Assembly (NCBI GenBank): GCA_027604705.1
Contig: JADHYV010000002.1
Coordinates: 682,001-746,000 of the forward strand
Direction: 5' to 3'
DNA: 64,000 nt
Source: Allomyces arbusculus
Lineage: Eukaryota > Blastocladiomycota > Blastocladiomycetes > Blastocladiales > Blastocladiaceae
Each line of letters starts with the position of its first letter. Positions within the stretch are counted from its first letter, which is position 1. The position numbers and the translations under genes were made by a program. Below the pieces are notes generated by a model, which did not search any database, was not told the DNA's origin, and saw only the letters and a list, made by a program, of their open reading frames with translations. Below are positions 50,831 through 61,822 of this stretch, piece after piece.

Positions 50831-51897
50831 CTACTCGGCACCTTCTGTAGCCCCTTCGGCCTGTGCCTGCGCCTGCTTCTTTTTCTTTTTCTTGTTCTTG
50901 CGCTTGGCCGGCCCCGCCGTGTCGGCGCTCGTGTTCTCCGCAGTCTCCACGGCACCCTCCCCGGCAGCTTGGCTGCTCCCCTCTTCGGCACCACCCGACG
51001 GCGATAATGCCGCTGTCGCAGCCTTAACAGACTGCTCGCCGTTCTCCACCTTGTCCTGCGCCGGTTGCGCCTGCTTCATCATGGCCAAAATTGCCGGGTG
51101 CACGGTCTCAGCGTCTCCCGCAGAGGTCGTCGCGTCACCGCCCGGGCTCTTCTTCTTCTTTTTCTTCTTATTCTTCTTGCCGTCGCGGTTCAGGTAGGCG
51201 TTGAGCACGTTGGTCGTGGCCAGGGTCGCGGTCGACGCGGAAGGTGCACCACCGTCGTCGGCGGCGGGGGCCGGGCTCGGCGTCGTGGTGGCGATGCGAA
51301 CACGGCTGTCCTCGTCGTCCTCGTCAGCATCGGATGCGGCCTCGTCGTCCTCGAGGTCGACCGGGCTGGACCCCACGCGTGGCCGCTTGGTCTTGTCTAT
51401 CAGGTGGAGAAGGCGCGGCTCGATGAGCTATCCTTTCTCGACAAACGACATGAGAGAAGAAACAACGCCCATACTCTTGGCGGCCTCGCGCTCCTTGCGC
51501 TTCATCTCGAGCGCCATATCGGCCTCGTAGTCAAACTCGCCGCGGCGCTTGCGCGCATGCGTGCCCAAGATCCGCGCGCGCAATTGCTTTTCGGCCGCCG
51601 TCACGAGCTCGCGCTGCTGCGTGGGCGTCGCGCCGAGACCCAGTCTATTCCAACGGGATCAAGCTCAATCAGCCGGGTACTCCAACGTCGCGTTGGCTGG
51701 GCCCAAAATCCAAACCGTGACGGCCGCGGCTTGTCGGAAACCGGGTCATGGCGACGCTCCTGCGCGGGCGCATTCACAGTGGGGTTCGGGTCGTTGTAGG
51801 CCGGAATCCAGTCTTCGACGAGAGACCGAATCGACGCAAACGAGGTTTCGAGGTTGGCGTGCAGCTGCTCGAGCGCGGCCGGGTTGGTCGTCGCCAT
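50831..51897 (-). CDS. LGLGA-motif protein (DUF3245-like), Lys-rich
   Basis: 305 aa from three exons: 51897-51716, 51644-51475 and 51396-50831 (introns of 71 and 78 nt, both ending ATAG). The start MATTNPAALEQLHANLE is followed by SLVEDWIPAY. Splicing then gives KPRPSRLGLGATPTQQRELV and EKQLRARILGTHARKRRGEF. The core W-P...RP.RLGLGA resembles the small eukaryotic DUF3245 family, whose function is unclear. The rest is low complexity: acidic (DDEAASDADEDDEDS) and two basic runs, KKNKKKKKKK and KRKNKKKKKK, that look like nuclear or nucleolar localisation signals. Family name tentative. Confidence 0.6.
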
Positions 51898-52187
51898 GGT
51901 AATGCTTGCAGTGGGCGCGGGAGGCAAGTGCTGCCAGTTGCTGGTCCAAGACGGTTGCTGGATTTGGAGAAAGATTGGTAAATCAGTGGTGAGAAGCGAC
52001 CAGTAGGACTGTTCAGGCCTGATCTGATCTCACGTTTGGTTGCACCTTGCGAATCAGAACGGGTACGGCAAAAACGAGAGAGAGCTGAGAGAGCTGCTTC
52101 CTGCTCTTCCTGATTCAGATTCCAAGCGAAGGAAGGAGCACGCCCTGAACGGTATGTATTTACAATCTACGTCTCGTCGAGCCATAG

Positions 52188-53216
52188 TTACTCGTCGTCG
52201 CCAGACGCAGCGGGCTCGTCCCCCACCGCGGCCCCATCCGCATCGATCGCCTTCTTTTTCCGCCGCACGCCGCCACGCTTACGCCGCTTCTTGGCCGCGG
52301 GTCCGGCCGCCGTAGCCGTCGCCTCGGCTGCCGGCTCACCAACCAAATCGCGCTTCCGCTTCGCGGGAGCCGTGGTCTCGTTTGGTGCGGGAGAGGAGAC
52401 TGCGGTTGGGGTCGGGGCATCATTTGGTGCCGAAGATTCGGGCGCCGCGGCTTTCGTGCCCTGAAGGGTGGAGGACGCAGCGGGCTTGTTCTCCTTTGGC
52501 CTCATGTCCTGCTTTGGCTGCTTAGCCTTGGCCTTTTCCTTGGTCGAGGGTGCAGCGGCCGCCGGCACCTTTGTCTTCTTCTTGACCGCGAGCGGGTTGG
52601 GCCCCTTGACCTTTTTCCGCTTGGGCATGGCGCCGATCGGCCTCGCCGAATCCGCGGGCGTCACAACGCCATCGGCCTCGGCCTTCTTTTGCAACTTGTC
52701 GAGTTCCTTGGCCGACGCGTGCACTTTGGCGCGTTCCTGGTCCTTGACGCGCTCGAGCGTTTCGGGCGAGTGCGGTTCGAGGACGAGCACCGACGACGAC
52801 AAGTACATGAGCGGGACCCCCGGGACGGTACGCAAATGCGCGCGCAGAGCCGCGTCCTGCGTGCCAATCATGAGATGGTGCGGGTTATCGGTGCCGACCA
52901 AGTCCTTCAGGCATTGCGCGGCCGAGGTGCCCTTGGCGTGCCCGCACCGGCGCGCTTCGAATCGGTTGCTCGCGAGGACGGCGCCGAGGTAGTCTTCGCC
53001 GAGAGACCGCAGTTCGGCAATGATGCAGGGCGTGGTGAAGAGTTTGGTCTCGGCGGCGAGCGTCGATGGCACGACGGAGCGCAGATCGATGCGGAACTGC
53101 AGGGCGACGTGGACCATGGTGCCGTCGACGACGAGCTGGTAGGGCTCGCGGAAGTTGAAGGAGGCGCAGTAGAGCTGCATCAGCTTGCGGTGCGTCTTTT
53201 GGCGTTTGACTTTCAT
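52188..53216 (-). CDS. UTP23: rRNA-processing protein UTP23 (PIN-like, SSU processome)
   Basis: 342 aa, intronless, ATG 53216-53214. UTP23 binds the ES6 region of pre-18S rRNA and helps release snR30/U17 in the nucleolus. Evidence: start MKVKRQKTHRKLMQLYCASF, then NFREPYQLVVDGTMV (PIN strand 1 with D31), LFTTPCIIAELRSLGEDYL and the zinc-binding CGHAKGTSAAQC (C91, H93, C102), then the PIN strand HHLMIGTQDAALRAHLRTVPG. The basic C-terminal 150 residues (KRKKVKGPNPLAVKKKTK; KKRRKRGGVRRKKK) are typical of the family. It shares a 541-nt divergent intergenic region with the Ser/Pro-rich gene. Confidence 0.92.
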   Translation of the reverse strand: MKVKRQKTHRKLMQLYCASFNFREPYQLVVDGTMVHVALQFRIDLRSVVPSTLAAETKLFTTPCIIAELRSLGEDYLGAVLASNRFEARRCGHAKGTSAAQCLKDLVGTDNPHHLMIGTQDAALRAHLRTVPGVPLMYLSSSVLVLEPHSPETLERVKDQERAKVHASAKELDKLQKKAEADGVVTPADSARPIGAMPKRKKVKGPNPLAVKKKTKVPAAAAPSTKEKAKAKQPKQDMRPKENKPAASSTLQGTKAAAPESSAPNDAPTPTAVSSPAPNETTAPAKRKRDLVGEPAAEATATAAGPAAKKRRKRGGVRRKKKAIDADGAAVGDEPAASGDDE

Positions 53217-53757
53217 GGTGGCGGTGGTGCGGGTGCGGGTGCGCGGTGCGGGGTCGGGATCGGGATCGGGGTCGCGGGCGGGTGGAGAGTGCTGGGCGCA
53301 CGGTTGCAGATCGCGAGGTGCGCGCCTGCTGTCGCGGTTGCCGACGGTTGCTGCCCGTGTCGGTCGCGTCGGTGGAGGCAGAGCGATCGAACAGCGCGGA
53401 TCGCGTGGAGGCGTCTAGGTCGCGTGCCGTCACGCGGGGCGTCGCCGTCGACGACCATGTAAGCGCTGCGGTGAGCGACGGCCTGCCACACCGATCAGAC
53501 GCCGAAATGGTTCTGCCGCGACTCACGCACCGCTTCTCCGCTCCCCGACTCTTTGCGGCGGCACGACGCCCGACGACGCCCAGCACGACGCGACGACCGC
53601 GCTCGCGACCGCAAACACGAGCACGACGGCCGCCAAGCACGGCCGTATGCGCACCGGGACTCGCCATCCGCACCTGCCGCCCGCCAGCTCGTAAAGCACG
53701 CCCGACCCACAACTCGCCCGTCGCCATCGTCCCATCGTCGAGCCAATCGCCCGTGCA
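53217..53757. promoter_or_regulatory. Divergent intergenic region, UTP23 / Ser-Pro-rich protein
   Basis: 541 nt between divergent start codons. The plus-strand frame 53246-53757 is open but very Arg-rich and appears to be non-coding GC-rich flank. No motif was identified. Confidence 0.4.
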
Positions 53758-55501
53758 ATGGACTACATCTCGTCGCGGCGCTCGTCGCGCGTCTCGACCA
53801 CCGACATGCCTGCACGGTCCTCGCCGCGCACGCCTGCCAGTGCCGGCACTGGTGGCGTCCTGCGCTCGGCCGGCCGCACCGTCGACCGCTCCTCGCCCGC
53901 GTCGTCGGCCGGCGCGAACCGTCGCGAGAGTCTGTCCTTTTTTGACCGCATGGTTGACTCGGGTACGCTCGCCGGGCCACCTGTTGATGGTGCCAGTGAT
54001 GGACATGCCGCTGACGCTTGTGGGAGCTCCATTTTTAGCCGGCGACTCGCTCGACGCTGTGAGTTTCGACCTTGCCACCGACGCTGACCTGCTCAATGAC
54101 GACGACCTCGCAGCTCACCATCAACTTCACGGGTACCCGCCGCTCGCGCCTGCCGAGGATGAGCCGAGTACTGGGAATGGCAGCAGTAATCCGGCCACCG
54201 ACGACGACAACGACTTTGACGCTGACGAGACCATCAACCCCTTTTTCTTTGCCGCGTGGGCCGGCGACGACGACGAGGACGAGGAGGAGGACAGCGACGA
54301 CCCATCGGGTGAGTCTGCGGCCGACCCTGACCGCACCATCATGCCGGGCGACCGCCGGTTGCAAAAGTTTGCGCAGGCGACGCCATCACGCGACATGAAT
54401 GGGTCGTCCCCACGCGCGTCGCCGCGGCCAGCGTCGCCCAGTACGCACCGCGCCACGCATTCGCCGGCACCCACACCGCAACCGCACCCGTCGTCGTCGC
54501 GCGCAAGCCAACGCGATGCCCCGAGCTCGCGTCCGTCACTGTCATCGTCGACGTCAATGACATCCGGTGGCACTGTCCAGTCCACGTCGTCGGCCGGCCG
54601 CCGCACGGCACCGCCGTCGCTCGAGGAAATCCGGCAACGGCTCGCGCGAATCCGGTCAACGCCACCCCCACTTGCAGGCATGACTGTCTCCGCCAACGCC
54701 ACCGACGACCTGCCGTCCTCCCGCTCGGGTGTCCCACCCGTCCTCGACTTTGACCGCACCTCCTCCCCGCGGTCGTCCCCCGCACCCCAATCCTCGCGCC
54801 ACCGGCGGCTGCCAACCCCACCGCTCGCCGCGTCCAGCGATACCGAGCCGCTCCCGCGGTCGCCACAACCCGTGGCCGCGCCACTCGCATCAGTCTCACG
54901 CCCAAGCTCACGCCCGACGTCGCGCATGTCGAGTTCCGGGTCGCTCAGCGGCGCACCGATGCGCCCGCTGTCGTCGTCGCGCAGGCCGGGAAGCAGTAGC
55001 AATGGCGGGATGCGCCCGCCGTCGACCGGCCCGGACGACTCTGCCGTGCCCGCGAGCGCGTCGCGTCGGACCAACTCGGGCAGTAACGCGCGCCTGCCGC
55101 GGCCGTCGTCCATGTCATTCGCGCCGGCGCCCGCGTCGAGCTCGACGGCCGCGCCACCGGCCAATTCGGCCCTGCGACGGCCGGCATCCATGGCTGGGCC
55201 ACCACCCGCGTCGGCAATCGCGCGACCCGTCACGTTCGCGCCGCGTCCATCGACGATTCGGCCGCCGTCGGGTGTGCCGGCGCCGTCACGCGTACCGGTT
55301 CCGTCGGCGAATGCGGCGGGTGGGTCGCGACTGCGTGCGCCCGCGGCGGGACCCGGGATGGGATTACGGCCGCCAGCGGTTGCGCTGCCGTCAGGATTGC
55401 GGCGGCCGGGAACTGGCGCGCCCGGGTCCGGGTTACCGCGGCCGATGATGGGAGGTCAGGGAAGTGGGCAGGGAGCGGCGGGTGGGCCGCGGTATCAGTA
55501 G
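53758..55501 (+). CDS. Ser/Pro/Arg-rich low-complexity protein
   Basis: 555 aa from two exons, 53758-53962 and 54039-55501 (76-nt intron, GTACGC..TTTAG). The ATG at 53758 (MDYISSRRSSRVST) opens the only frame that reads through the join to SFFDRMVDSAGDSLDAVSFD. Residues 70-165 are acidic (DDDNDFDADETINPFFFAAW; AGDDDEDEEEDSDD). Beyond this nearly everything is Ser/Pro/Arg/Ala-rich with recurring RRPG, RLPRPSS and RPPS motifs. One short helical motif stands out: SLEEIRQRLARIRSTPPP. Such composition suits a cytoskeletal (microtubule-binding) or phospho-regulated scaffold, but no domain is recognised. Confidence 0.65.
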
Positions 55502-57358
55502 GAAGGGGGAAGGAAGGGAATGGAGATGTTAAAACATGGCAGTGTGGAGGGGTTTTGATGTGAAGCCTCGTTGGAACGTCAGTCTTTGTGTCGTGGACTC
55601 GATCATCCATTCGATGAGGAGAAGGGAAAATTGTCGAGCACCTCGAGTCTCCTTGCATCCTTGTCACACTGGGCGCATTGCGTCTGACGGTAAGACACAC
55701 TCCACCCATGCACACACGGCATCCACGGAATGCTCTTGCGTCGATTCCACTGCTCCGTCAATTTATAACGCGTAAGACAGGAGCGGAGCATGAAGGCGCT
55801 CCAACAGAACAGAACGGTCGCGAACACAATACCGCGCGCGTAGGTCCGGTTGGTTATCAAACGCCTCCTTGATGAGAGACAGCGATCATGTTTGGGTCGA
55901 GGAGCTGATCCTTACAAGTTGTACATAACAGAAGTGTCACTGAACGGCGGCGTCGACTTGAACTGTACGGCATCAACTACCAGCACGATAAGTATCAGCA
56001 ACAACCTGGATATAGGGTCTGCCCGTATTCGTTGCGTTAATACCTTCGTTCTCCACCTGTAGTTGTGGTCGCGTTCGCACTGTCAACAATTGCAAACCAT
56101 CGCGCGCACCGCAAATGATGCCGACCAACACCGACATGGGGACGAGAACCAGGCTCGACCAGTCGCATACGGCGCTGAAACATCAGAGCAGGTCGTGTCA
56201 ACCTGCATCGATCTGCATTAATTTCCTGACCCCAGTTCAGTGATTGGTACTTTCGACCCTGCTCTTCTTTGACTCGTGTCATGAATCAATTCACATTGGT
56301 CCGACGCAGTTATTCCAATTGCATCATATCCAGCAATCGTACTGACCAGCATGCGGGCAATCGTACGGACCGACACGCGGGCTTTGGTCCTCACCAATAC
56401 CTGCGCCACAAAAGACTTCATTTCCGCCTGCGTGGACAACAATCACTTCCATTGAGCCTTTAAACACCCAAACCACGAATCGAGAATGGATTGCACTGAA
56501 CTTTCCACGACTTGGCGCTCGTTGACCACCCAAAGTCCTCCTCGTTTGGGTGAGGCGCCAGAGCTGAGCGCGGCAGTTGCCGATCAACTCTGCTGGCCAG
56601 AGGCCGCGGTTGAGGTCCGCGATAACTCGTGGGTAGTCGATAGAGGGGCACTTGGCATCGGGCCGTGGCGTGCATTGGTAATGGCGCGGGACAAAGCTTA
56701 TTGTCGACTTCTTAGAGGCTCGGAGGCTCGATTCCGAGCGGTTCAACGAAGCGGACGAGCGGACCAGGCTTTCGAGAGCCTGATGCAGCACATCCAGGGT
56801 GACTTTGGGAGCTACAGGCTCAGCATCCGTTATCGCCGATTCCCGCCAGGTCGGTTCCGCTCCGCATCTCCCGGATGGTAGAATTAACTTAGTTTATGTC
56901 ACCGAGAATGCGCGATTGGGTGGGCGTCTGCCATGGCATGGCGAGAGTGGGTGTCGTCGGGTTGGCAATGAGAGAAAGCGGAGGACTCTCAACAGTCTCA
57001 TCAGTCTCCCCATCAAGACATGCGTGGGTGTGCTTAACTGACGCGACACTGACGTGGGAATTGCTGTCAGCGCTCGAGACACATCGGTGAATCTCAAGAA
57101 ATGATGTTCACCGAACGCATCTTAACTCATTCCCAAATGGTTGGAGCACAGCACACTGCCATTTTTTAGATTGGTGTAGCATCGAAAAGATCAAGAGAGA
57201 TGGGAACAACGATCAATCAATCATGAATCAGAAAGCATGAGGAAGAAAGAAAGCTCAAGCTTTGTGGTTTGGACACAAATCTAATTGTGCGCATCATCAG
57301 GGGAACTAAGACAGCCAACACGATCAACACGTATGGTCACTGGAGCAAGATCTGCCAT
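55502..57358. other. Gene-poor interval, lower GC
   Basis: About 1.86 kb with clearly lower GC than the genes. A 155-codon minus-strand frame (56324-56791) and an overlapping plus-strand frame are open, but neither resembles a family and the reading frame most protein-like changes along the stretch. It may contain old relic sequence; nothing can be named. Confidence 0.4.
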
Positions 57359-58123
57359 TCATGCACCAGGAGTAGAATTTGCCACAATCGTGGCCAACTC
57401 CCTCAATGCGGTTATGACGCTCCTTGCGCTCGCAACGGGATTGGTACATTTCCCATCACATTGACGACGAGCAGCGTCCTTGTGGTAGATGCATCGATGG
57501 TTGTTTCTGTGGTCACCACTCTTGAGCTGGCACATTTCGTTGCAAGCCTTGCACTTGGCGCTACAGCAACGGTTGCAATCATGATCGATCACTCCATCAA
57601 TTCCCGCATGCGCATCATCAAGCATGCACTGATTGTTGGTGCATTTGTTGCACAGATTGTGGCACACGCCCCGCACGTCCTTGTACTGCTCACACTGGTG
57701 CTTGTCGCCATGTTCGCCACGCTTGAGCGTGCACATTTGGTTGCACCCTTGGCGCTTGGTAGAACAGCAGCACTGGCAATCGTGGGCCGTGAATTCCAGA
57801 ATTTCGTGCTCGTCTACGAGTGCGCACGTGCCATTGTTGCACCGCCCGCATCTCCCCGTGCACGCGCCACGCTCACTCTCCATGTGACGCGCGCGCCGAT
57901 GGTCTTTTCCATGCTCTTCACGTCCACGCGCACACTTTGCTGAGCACGCGCGACATGCCGACGGCCCGCAACATTGCTGGCAATCGTGGTCGCCGATCCC
58001 ATCCAAGGCCCAGTGGGCTTCATAGAGGGCACATTTAGCCGTGTTGCACTTGCTGCACGGGTCAGGGCAATGGCTGCGAGCTTCTTGTTCCGTCCCTCGA
58101 ATCAAACGGGAGCTGATCGACAA
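57359..58123 (-). CDS. Cys/His-repeat protein (three zinc-binding-like modules), 5' end unclear
   Basis: An intact frame of about 250 codons without an upstream ATG (an in-frame TGA precedes it; first codon usable as a start is TTG at 58123). It holds three modules of about 66 residues with the spacing C-x3-C-x2-C-x4-C-x5-H-x7/8-H-x-C-x2-CC-x6/7-C-x3-C-x6-H-x3-H, for example CTGRCGRCNNGTCALVDEH, then HDCQCCC and CNQMCTLKRGEHGDKH. A fourth module starts (CDGKCTN) and is cut short. Each module could bind two or three zinc ions. Similar Cys/His strings occur beside VWA or large GTPase domains in some protist and fungal proteins (from memory, not verified). Either a 5' exon lies elsewhere or the gene is truncated at the F-box/LRR relic that abuts it. 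Confidence 0.5.
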   Translation of the reverse strand: MSISSRLIRGTEQEARSHCPDPCSKCNTAKCALYEAHWALDGIGDHDCQQCCGPSACRACSAKCARGREEHGKDHRRARHMESERGACTGRCGRCNNGTCALVDEHEILEFTAHDCQCCCSTKRQGCNQMCTLKRGEHGDKHQCEQYKDVRGVCHNLCNKCTNNQCMLDDAHAGIDGVIDHDCNRCCSAKCKACNEMCQLKSGDHRNNHRCIYHKDAARRQCDGKCTNPVASARSVITALRELATIVANSTPGA

Positions 58124-58124
58124 C

Positions 58125-58960
58125 CCCTCTGTGTTGGCTTGTCACGTTTCGAATCTCGCCCAAAAAGGCGTGGAGCTGCTGGAGGCTGAACGCGACTTGT
58201 GCTGGGTATCCCTAGCGTGGCCGTCATCGCTCCAATCATTGACGCTCGACGTCAACATGTGGGAGGCGGGCGCGTTCCTTCACGTCATGGCTAAGCTCCC
58301 AGCGCTGAGGATCTCTTCACCGTACAGCACCGAGCCGATTCAACCGACACTTCTCAAGACGTTGACGACGGTCACGGCCCTGTCGCTCCGTGCCATGAAG
58401 TGGAGGCCCATGGACCAGGTCCTGCAGCAAATGGCGGGCCATGCCGTGAGCAAGCGCGTGCGTGAGCTGCAAATCGCATTTGCCACCAACACGCAGCTCT
58501 ATTCCCAACTGCGCCCATCCACGCGACGCTGGTGCACTGTGGGCTCGACACCATGGATAAGTGTCAAGTGGCGCTGAAAGGGCTCCAGACCAAGGAGCCG
58601 AATTTGCAAGCGCTCACGCTGGCAGGCCACGATAAAATGCCGCCAGCTGCGGCCAAGCACTTTGAACCAATAATCGTGAACAACTGCGGTGGCCCGACGT
58701 GCGGCGGACGGGTATTGAGTATGGCGCGCAGAGACGGCTCATGGCGTTGCGGCGTGGCGTGACGGTGCTGGCCAATCTGGTGCCGATTGTCGGGATTGCG
58801 TAGAGTGACGACGAGGAGAGCGAGGTGAGGACGATGTGGACGAGGATTTCGGCAACGAGAATTCGGACGACGAGGGCGAAGAGATCGACGATGGGATGGA
58901 GGTGGACGGTGGGGTTTATGTCGCGTCGGACGTGGAGATGCACGAGTAGGTCGGGGCCCG
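58125..58960 (+). pseudogene. Decayed F-box/LRR paralogue
   Basis: Leucine-rich segments on the plus strand (LAWPSSLQSLTLDVNMWEAG, VSKRVRELQIAFATNTQLYS, then in another frame LVHCGLDTMDKCQVALKGLQ and NLQALTLAGHDKMPPAAAKH). Near the end a third frame gives DVRRTGIEYGAQRRLMALRR, and a last frame gives an acidic tail (GEDDVDEDFGNENSDDEGEE). The C-terminal order matches the intact gene at 15.4-17.2 kb: LRTLDLAGH..LEPVLN..LDVRWT against LQALTLAGH..FEPIIVN..DVRRTG. At least three frame changes and one in-frame TAG mark it as a host pseudogene. Introns could explain one change but not all. Confidence 0.65.
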
Positions 58961-59082
58961 AGGTCGACGTGAGCGATGGAACACAGAGCGGCAAAGACTG
59001 GGATCGTTTTGTCGTGCATCGCCAAAACATCGTGCTTCATGGATCAATACGACTCTTGTTTTTCGCTAATACCGCTTCCTTA

Positions 59083-60951
59083 TCACCACATGAACCGCTG
59101 CGGCACGCCCGGCTCGCTGGGCCACTCGAACGGCCTCGTCAAAAACACGTAGAGCATGGCCGCGTTTGCGGCCACGTGCAAAATCGACTCGAGCGCGAGT
59201 TTCCACGGCTTGGTCTCGACGAGGTGCAGCCGGTAGATGAGCGCAGGCAGAATAAAGTATCGCACCTCGACAAGGGGCGACGGCACGAGCGTGAGCGCCA
59301 CGGCGGCCGCATAGATGGTAATGAACAGGGTGCCTTGTTGCTCGGCTATGGAAGTGGAGAAAGTGAGCAAAAGGAAAAGGAATGCAAGTGGTGGCGCCGG
59401 TGAAACGAGATAAGAACCAAGCTTGCGGTACAGGAACCAGAAACACACAAAGTAGCCCGGAACGAGCAGGTATCGGTTGAGGGCGTTGGCACGGATCACG
59501 TCCTTGAACAGGTAAAACACAAGGTGGCGGTTGTCGGCCAACACAAACGGATGCTCGTAACTATTGAGGGTGGACAAGGTGAGGGGCCAGAGCGAGTAGG
59601 TGTCGCGCGCAACAATCCGAGCGTACGTCAAAAAATGCACGGCAGCGAGCATGCCGGAAAACACGGCGGTCATAAACAAAAATCCTTTGAGCGACCGCAG
59701 CTTACGCAGCGAGAACACGACGTAGGCTGACACGTCACTGACCGTAACGATCAGCGGCAGCGTGAGCGCGGCAATCGCGACGGCGCAGTACATGATCTGC
59801 GGCAAGTGCAGCGCGAGCGTATGGTTGGCATGGTCGCCTGCGACGAGCCCGCCATTGGCACGTGCAGCCGCAATCCCGCCGGCAATCGCGAGGACGGCCG
59901 GCGTCAGGACGCGCACCGTCTTGGCGCGGTAACGATTCAGAATGGCCGACGTAAACTGAAGATGATCGCTGAGCCAGCCGCCTAGATGATTAAAAAACGG
60001 TGAGCTCGACCCGATATGGGAGTGGAAAGAAGTAGAGGCGACAGCAAACGCACCAAACGTAAAATCGGGACAGATACCGAGCACCCACGGCGGGAGCGCC
60101 ACATCGTCGGCAGGCGACTCCGCCTTGCGGAGATACCGGCGCGCCTCGGCGAACCGCACACGCTGCGCAAGAGCGCTGCCGGCAGCAAAGCACACCCAAA
60201 TGACATTGGTCTGGCGCACCATCATGGCGGCAAACCCGACAAACCCGCCCAGGTAGTACCACCGCGCGCGCATCAGCAAAATGGTCGCGAGCACCAGCAT
60301 CGCGCTCGGCGGTTCCGTGTAGTAGAGCGTGTGGTAGAGCACGGCAATCGGCTGCATCCAGGCGTTGAGCGCGTTCCAGGCAAGAATCGTCGACGAAACT
60401 TGCGCGATCGCCGTTGCTTGCCGCAGCTCCGCATCGGGAACGGAGCGCAACGACGCGGGCGAGTGGACAACGTCGCTGCCCTCCGGTACTGGTTGCGCCG
60501 CACGCGCGAGCGCCGCATCCACGGCGTGATCGCGTGCAACGTCGCGAACGAGCGCACGACTCAGTCCGAGGACAAAAGTAGCGACCAGGACATTGGTCAA
60601 GCGCAACGCCGTCAGCGAGCACAAGAATTCTGGGACTGGGTCTGTGCTGTGCCATGACACCGGCAAACCGACCGCATCCCGGATGGCCACTGGCACCCAC
60701 GGCAGGAGAGCAGCGACAGAGCGCAGAATGGCGAGCGAAACGGCGTAAAGTCCTGGCGGTGTCGTGATCTTACTGTCCCAGACGTGCCAGTCGCCGCGGC
60801 AGTAGGCTTGCGCCTGCACGGCGTGGAAGGGTTCGTCCATGTATGGGAGCGGCACGAACGTGCACACGGCCTGGCACACGAGCACGAGGGCCACGACCGG
60901 GAGCATGTTGAGCACTACGCGCGACGCGAGCGACTGTGGCGCGGCCGTCAT
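59083..60951 (-). CDS. ALG10: Dol-P-Glc alpha-1,2-glucosyltransferase (ALG10/DIE2)
   Basis: ER membrane enzyme that adds the terminal third glucose to the lipid-linked oligosaccharide for N-glycosylation. The ATG at 60951 (MTAAPQSLASRVVLNMLP) is chosen because the first helix follows at once. Key block: TFVPLPYMDEPFHAVQAQAY, then W.SKITTPPGLYAVSLAIL, matching the family's PYMDEIFHIPQAQ.YC and D..ITTPPGLY. Later HPFVLADNRHLVFYLFKDVI and VEVRYFILPALIYRL are family landmarks. About twelve hydrophobic segments are present. A probable 72-nt intron (59346-59417, GTTCTT..CATAG) is a multiple of three and contains no stop; spliced length is 598 aa and unspliced 622 aa. Confidence 0.92.
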   Translation of the reverse strand: MTAAPQSLASRVVLNMLPVVALVLVCQAVCTFVPLPYMDEPFHAVQAQAYCRGDWHVWDSKITTPPGLYAVSLAILRSVAALLPWVPVAIRDAVGLPVSWHSTDPVPEFLCSLTALRLTNVLVATFVLGLSRALVRDVARDHAVDAALARAAQPVPEGSDVVHSPASLRSVPDAELRQATAIAQVSSTILAWNALNAWMQPIAVLYHTLYYTEPPSAMLVLATILLMRARWYYLGGFVGFAAMMVRQTNVIWVCFAAGSALAQRVRFAEARRYLRKAESPADDVALPPWVLGICPDFTFGAFAVASTSFHSHIGSSSPFFNHLGGWLSDHLQFTSAILNRYRAKTVRVLTPAVLAIAGGIAAARANGGLVAGDHANHTLALHLPQIMYCAVAIAALTLPLIVTVSDVSAYVVFSLRKLRSLKGFLFMTAVFSGMLAAVHFLTYARIVARDTYSLWPLTLSTLNSYEHPFVLADNRHLVFYLFKDVIRANALNRYLLVPGYFVCFWFLYRKLGSYLVSPAPPLAFLFLLLTFSTSIAEQQGTLFITIYAAAVALTLVPSPLVEVRYFILPALIYRLHLVETKPWKLALESILHVAANAAMLYVFLTRPFEWPSEPGVPQRFMW

Positions 60952-61822
60952 GGTCGTCTTCGTTGTTGGCGACACGATCTGCTTGGTGATCTTGTGGTGG
61001 TGCGTGATCCTTGCGGCACACGCAAAAGGACGCGCGGTCGTGTCGCGGGTACGCGGCCAGTTGCTGTGCGGGAACTCGTCTGTCAGTGGTTGTTGCAGTC
61101 GTCGTTGTCGACTCGCCGCGGCGCACAGCTTTGATGGAGTGTTGGTGGTTCGTTGCGGTCCTCTCCGCACCAGACAAGATCACAGCCGTGAACAAACTGT
61201 CCTGCCTGCAACAGCCCAAGAAGAGGCGCCTTTTCAGCTTGACATGATTTTCGCCCCCTGCAAGATGATGATGACATGCCACGGACACCGACTTGACGGT
61301 GGCCGGCAAACGACATGTCGTGACCGCGACGGGCCGCCAGTCGCCTCCGCTGGAGACACTCTCAAAAGCTCCGCGCCGTACATACTCTTTCCGAAAGCAG
61401 GCCAGAAATTCATCGCCGCAAATCGTCGCGCGTCACACAGCGTCCTTTGCCAGAGCACGCAGCACGGCCAGACCAGCGGGCACGCTGCGTGCATGGGGCG
61501 GCGCTGGCCTCAGACGATGGCCCCAGCCGGGGCCAACAGCCGCAACTCGGCAGTTCGGGACGACGTGCCATTGCTGCCTCCTTTCCACGCGATTTTGGTC
61601 CTTCCCCTTACGCGTATCGCCAGCGGTTGACGTGGGGCAGTAGAGAACGGTGAAGGATGTGCGTTCAATTGTGGGCAGCGACGCGATGTCGCATTCTCTC
61701 TCCCGTGTCGACAAAACAGCAGCAAAAAGACAAGTCAAAACAAGATAGCAGCAACAGCAAAAGCAGCAGCAGTTGTGGAACAAGAAGCAAAAACAAACGT
61801 GGAAACCAATCGTTTACGGAAT
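60952..61822. promoter_or_regulatory. Divergent intergenic region, ALG10 / small membrane protein
   Basis: 871 nt between divergent ATGs. The end nearest the plus-strand gene is AG/CA-rich (repeated AGCAGCAACAGC-type sequence at 61.72-61.78 kb), as expected for a 5' UTR. No gene is supported. Confidence 0.45.

Noticed and set aside
53246-53757. In-frame upstream part of the Ser/Pro-rich ORF
   Set aside because: Very Arg-rich translation typical of GC-rich non-coding DNA. The spliced frame from the ATG at 53758 explains the gene better.
56324-56791. 155-codon minus-strand ORF considered as a transposase remnant
   Set aside because: I could not find a catalytic DDE/DDD pattern, helix-turn-helix or terminal inverted repeats.
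60951-61170. 73-residue N-terminal extension of ALG10
   Set aside because: Polar, Arg/Thr-rich and without family support. The enzyme's first membrane helix directly follows the ATG at 60951.
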